Assembly: GCA_964449675.1 (NCBI GenBank)
Contig: CAYVAR010000003.1
Location: 1-58,278, forward strand
DNA length: 58,278 nt
From: CAYVAR01 sp964449675
GTDB lineage: Bacteria > Patescibacteriota > Microgenomatia > UBA10105 > UBA927
Reading direction: 5' to 3'
Each line of letters starts with the position of its first letter. Position 1 is the first letter of the stretch. Under the pieces are notes generated by a model. It was given only the letters and a program-made list of their open reading frames with translations, ran no database searches and had not been told where the DNA came from. This document shows positions 57,692 through 58,278 of the stretch, one piece after another. The translations under genes and the position numbers were made by a program.

Positions 57692-58278
57692 ATGAAGGAC
57701 GTAAAAAATAAAATTTTAGATATTCTTATAAAGGTCGGTGCAGTGATAACCAATAGTCATTTTGTCTATACATCGGGCAAACACGGGAGTGTGTATATTA
57801 ACAAAGACGCGCTGTATCCGCATACAGAGGAGACTTCGCGAGTCGGAGAGATGTTTGCCCAAAAGTTTAAGGATAAGGCTATTGATGTGGTGGCAGGTCC
57901 GGCGCTTGGCGGTATTATACTTTCCCAATGGACTGCCTATCACTTGTCAAAACTTAGGGGCAAAGAGGTGCTTGGCGTTTATACTGAAAAAACACCAGAG
58001 AAAAACCAGGTATTCACCCGAGGATACGATAGATTGGTCAAGGGCAAAAACGTTTTAGTCATTGAGGATTTGACGACAACCGGTGGATCGGTTCGGAAAG
58101 TTGTCGACAGTGTGAAGGCCGCAGGTGGCCATGTGGTAGCGGTGTGCGTCATGGTCAATCGGGACCCGGTTAAGGTGACCTCGGAAGTCGTCGGTGGACC
58201 ATTTTCCGCGCTTGGGGTACTTGAAGCTGAAGCGTTTGATGAAGCAGATTGTCCGCTTTGTAAAAAGAATGTCCCTAT
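57692..58278 (+). CDS. pyrE: Orotate phosphoribosyltransferase (3' end outside window)
   Basis: 195 codons are visible from ATG 57692, preceded by AAGGAGGG. SGKHGSVYINKDALYP, VAGPALGGIILSQW and the PRPP motif VLVIEDLTTTGGSV are present. The visible end, ADCPLCKKNVP, is near the usual C-terminus. It makes OMP from orotate and PRPP. Whatever follows, possibly pyrD, is not visible. Confidence 0.95.
   Translation, partial: MKDVKNKILDILIKVGAVITNSHFVYTSGKHGSVYINKDALYPHTEETSRVGEMFAQKFKDKAIDVVAGPALGGIILSQWTAYHLSKLRGKEVLGVYTEKTPEKNQVFTRGYDRLVKGKNVLVIEDLTTTGGSVRKVVDSVKAAGGHVVAVCVMVNRDPVKVTSEVVGGPFSALGVLEAEAFDEADCPLCKKNVP

Overview
The window reads as chromosome of a small-genome bacterium of the Candidate Phyla Radiation (Patescibacteria), most likely the Microgenomates side. 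This is inferred from gene content and protein style: a eukaryote/archaea-type isoleucyl-tRNA synthetase, compact overlapping housekeeping operons, a MurT/GatD lipid II amidation pair, a short ATP synthase delta subunit, and tRNA genes without encoded CCA. There is no phylogenetic proof. TGA is used as an ordinary stop and the standard code fits all genes.

Layout. 1-71 is the tail of ftsZ. 84-2553 holds a putative zinc peptidase of unknown role and a REP-associated (RAYT/IS200-like) transposase flanked by its own palindromic repeats. 2641-9894 is housekeeping: ileS, rodA, rplU, a TRM11-like methylase, rpmA, parB and lepB. 10077-11756 has tRNA-Val, a tRNA-Tyr-like relic, a broken inositol-monophosphatase-like gene and a small membrane protein. 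11763-20517 is a surface/envelope region: a secreted propeller-lipase fusion, two methyltransferases, four glycosyltransferases and an O-antigen-ligase-like membrane protein. 20572-23557 is patchy: an Ig-like membrane protein, an excisionase-like HTH, tRNA-Thr with tRNA fragments and a truncated acetyltransferase, a cyclase-family hydrolase, tRNA-Gly, a LysM protein and tRNA-Asp. 23649-30768 has polX, lemA, htpX, murT, gatD, a HAD phosphatase and an unknown. 30901-38192 has gatC, gatA, gatB, a GGDEF protein and dnaE. 38262-45349 is a complete F-type ATP synthase operon. 45408 to the end is a pyrimidine operon.

The pyrimidine operon is the most interesting metabolic region. It runs CBS protein, carA, carB, pyrB, a methyltransferase, a fumarate-reductase-like flavoprotein, its iron-sulfur subunit, pyrC, an aspartase-like lyase, pyrF and pyrE (cut by the window end). 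No pyrD or pyrK lies in the window. The iron-sulfur subunit keeps the ligands for [2Fe-2S] and [4Fe-4S] but has lost all three [3Fe-4S] ligands, and no membrane anchor gene is present. This suggests a soluble fumarate/succinate couple wired to pyrimidine synthesis, with the aspartase linking fumarate, ammonia and the aspartate used by PyrB.

The second theme is repeats. Three kinds recur: (1) a REP family with head AGGTGCGAA, seven free bases and the palindrome CACCCGGAGGGTG, present four times; (2) long imperfect hairpins built from tandem short words, or perfect palindromes, placed at same-strand gene junctions, with a different sequence at nearly every gap of the atp operon; (3) palindromic elements inserted in frame inside conserved genes, including two 97-bp elements with matching ends in gatB and gatD. 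Single arms of the word repeats also occur inside coding sequences and form the tails of AtpA and AtpZ.
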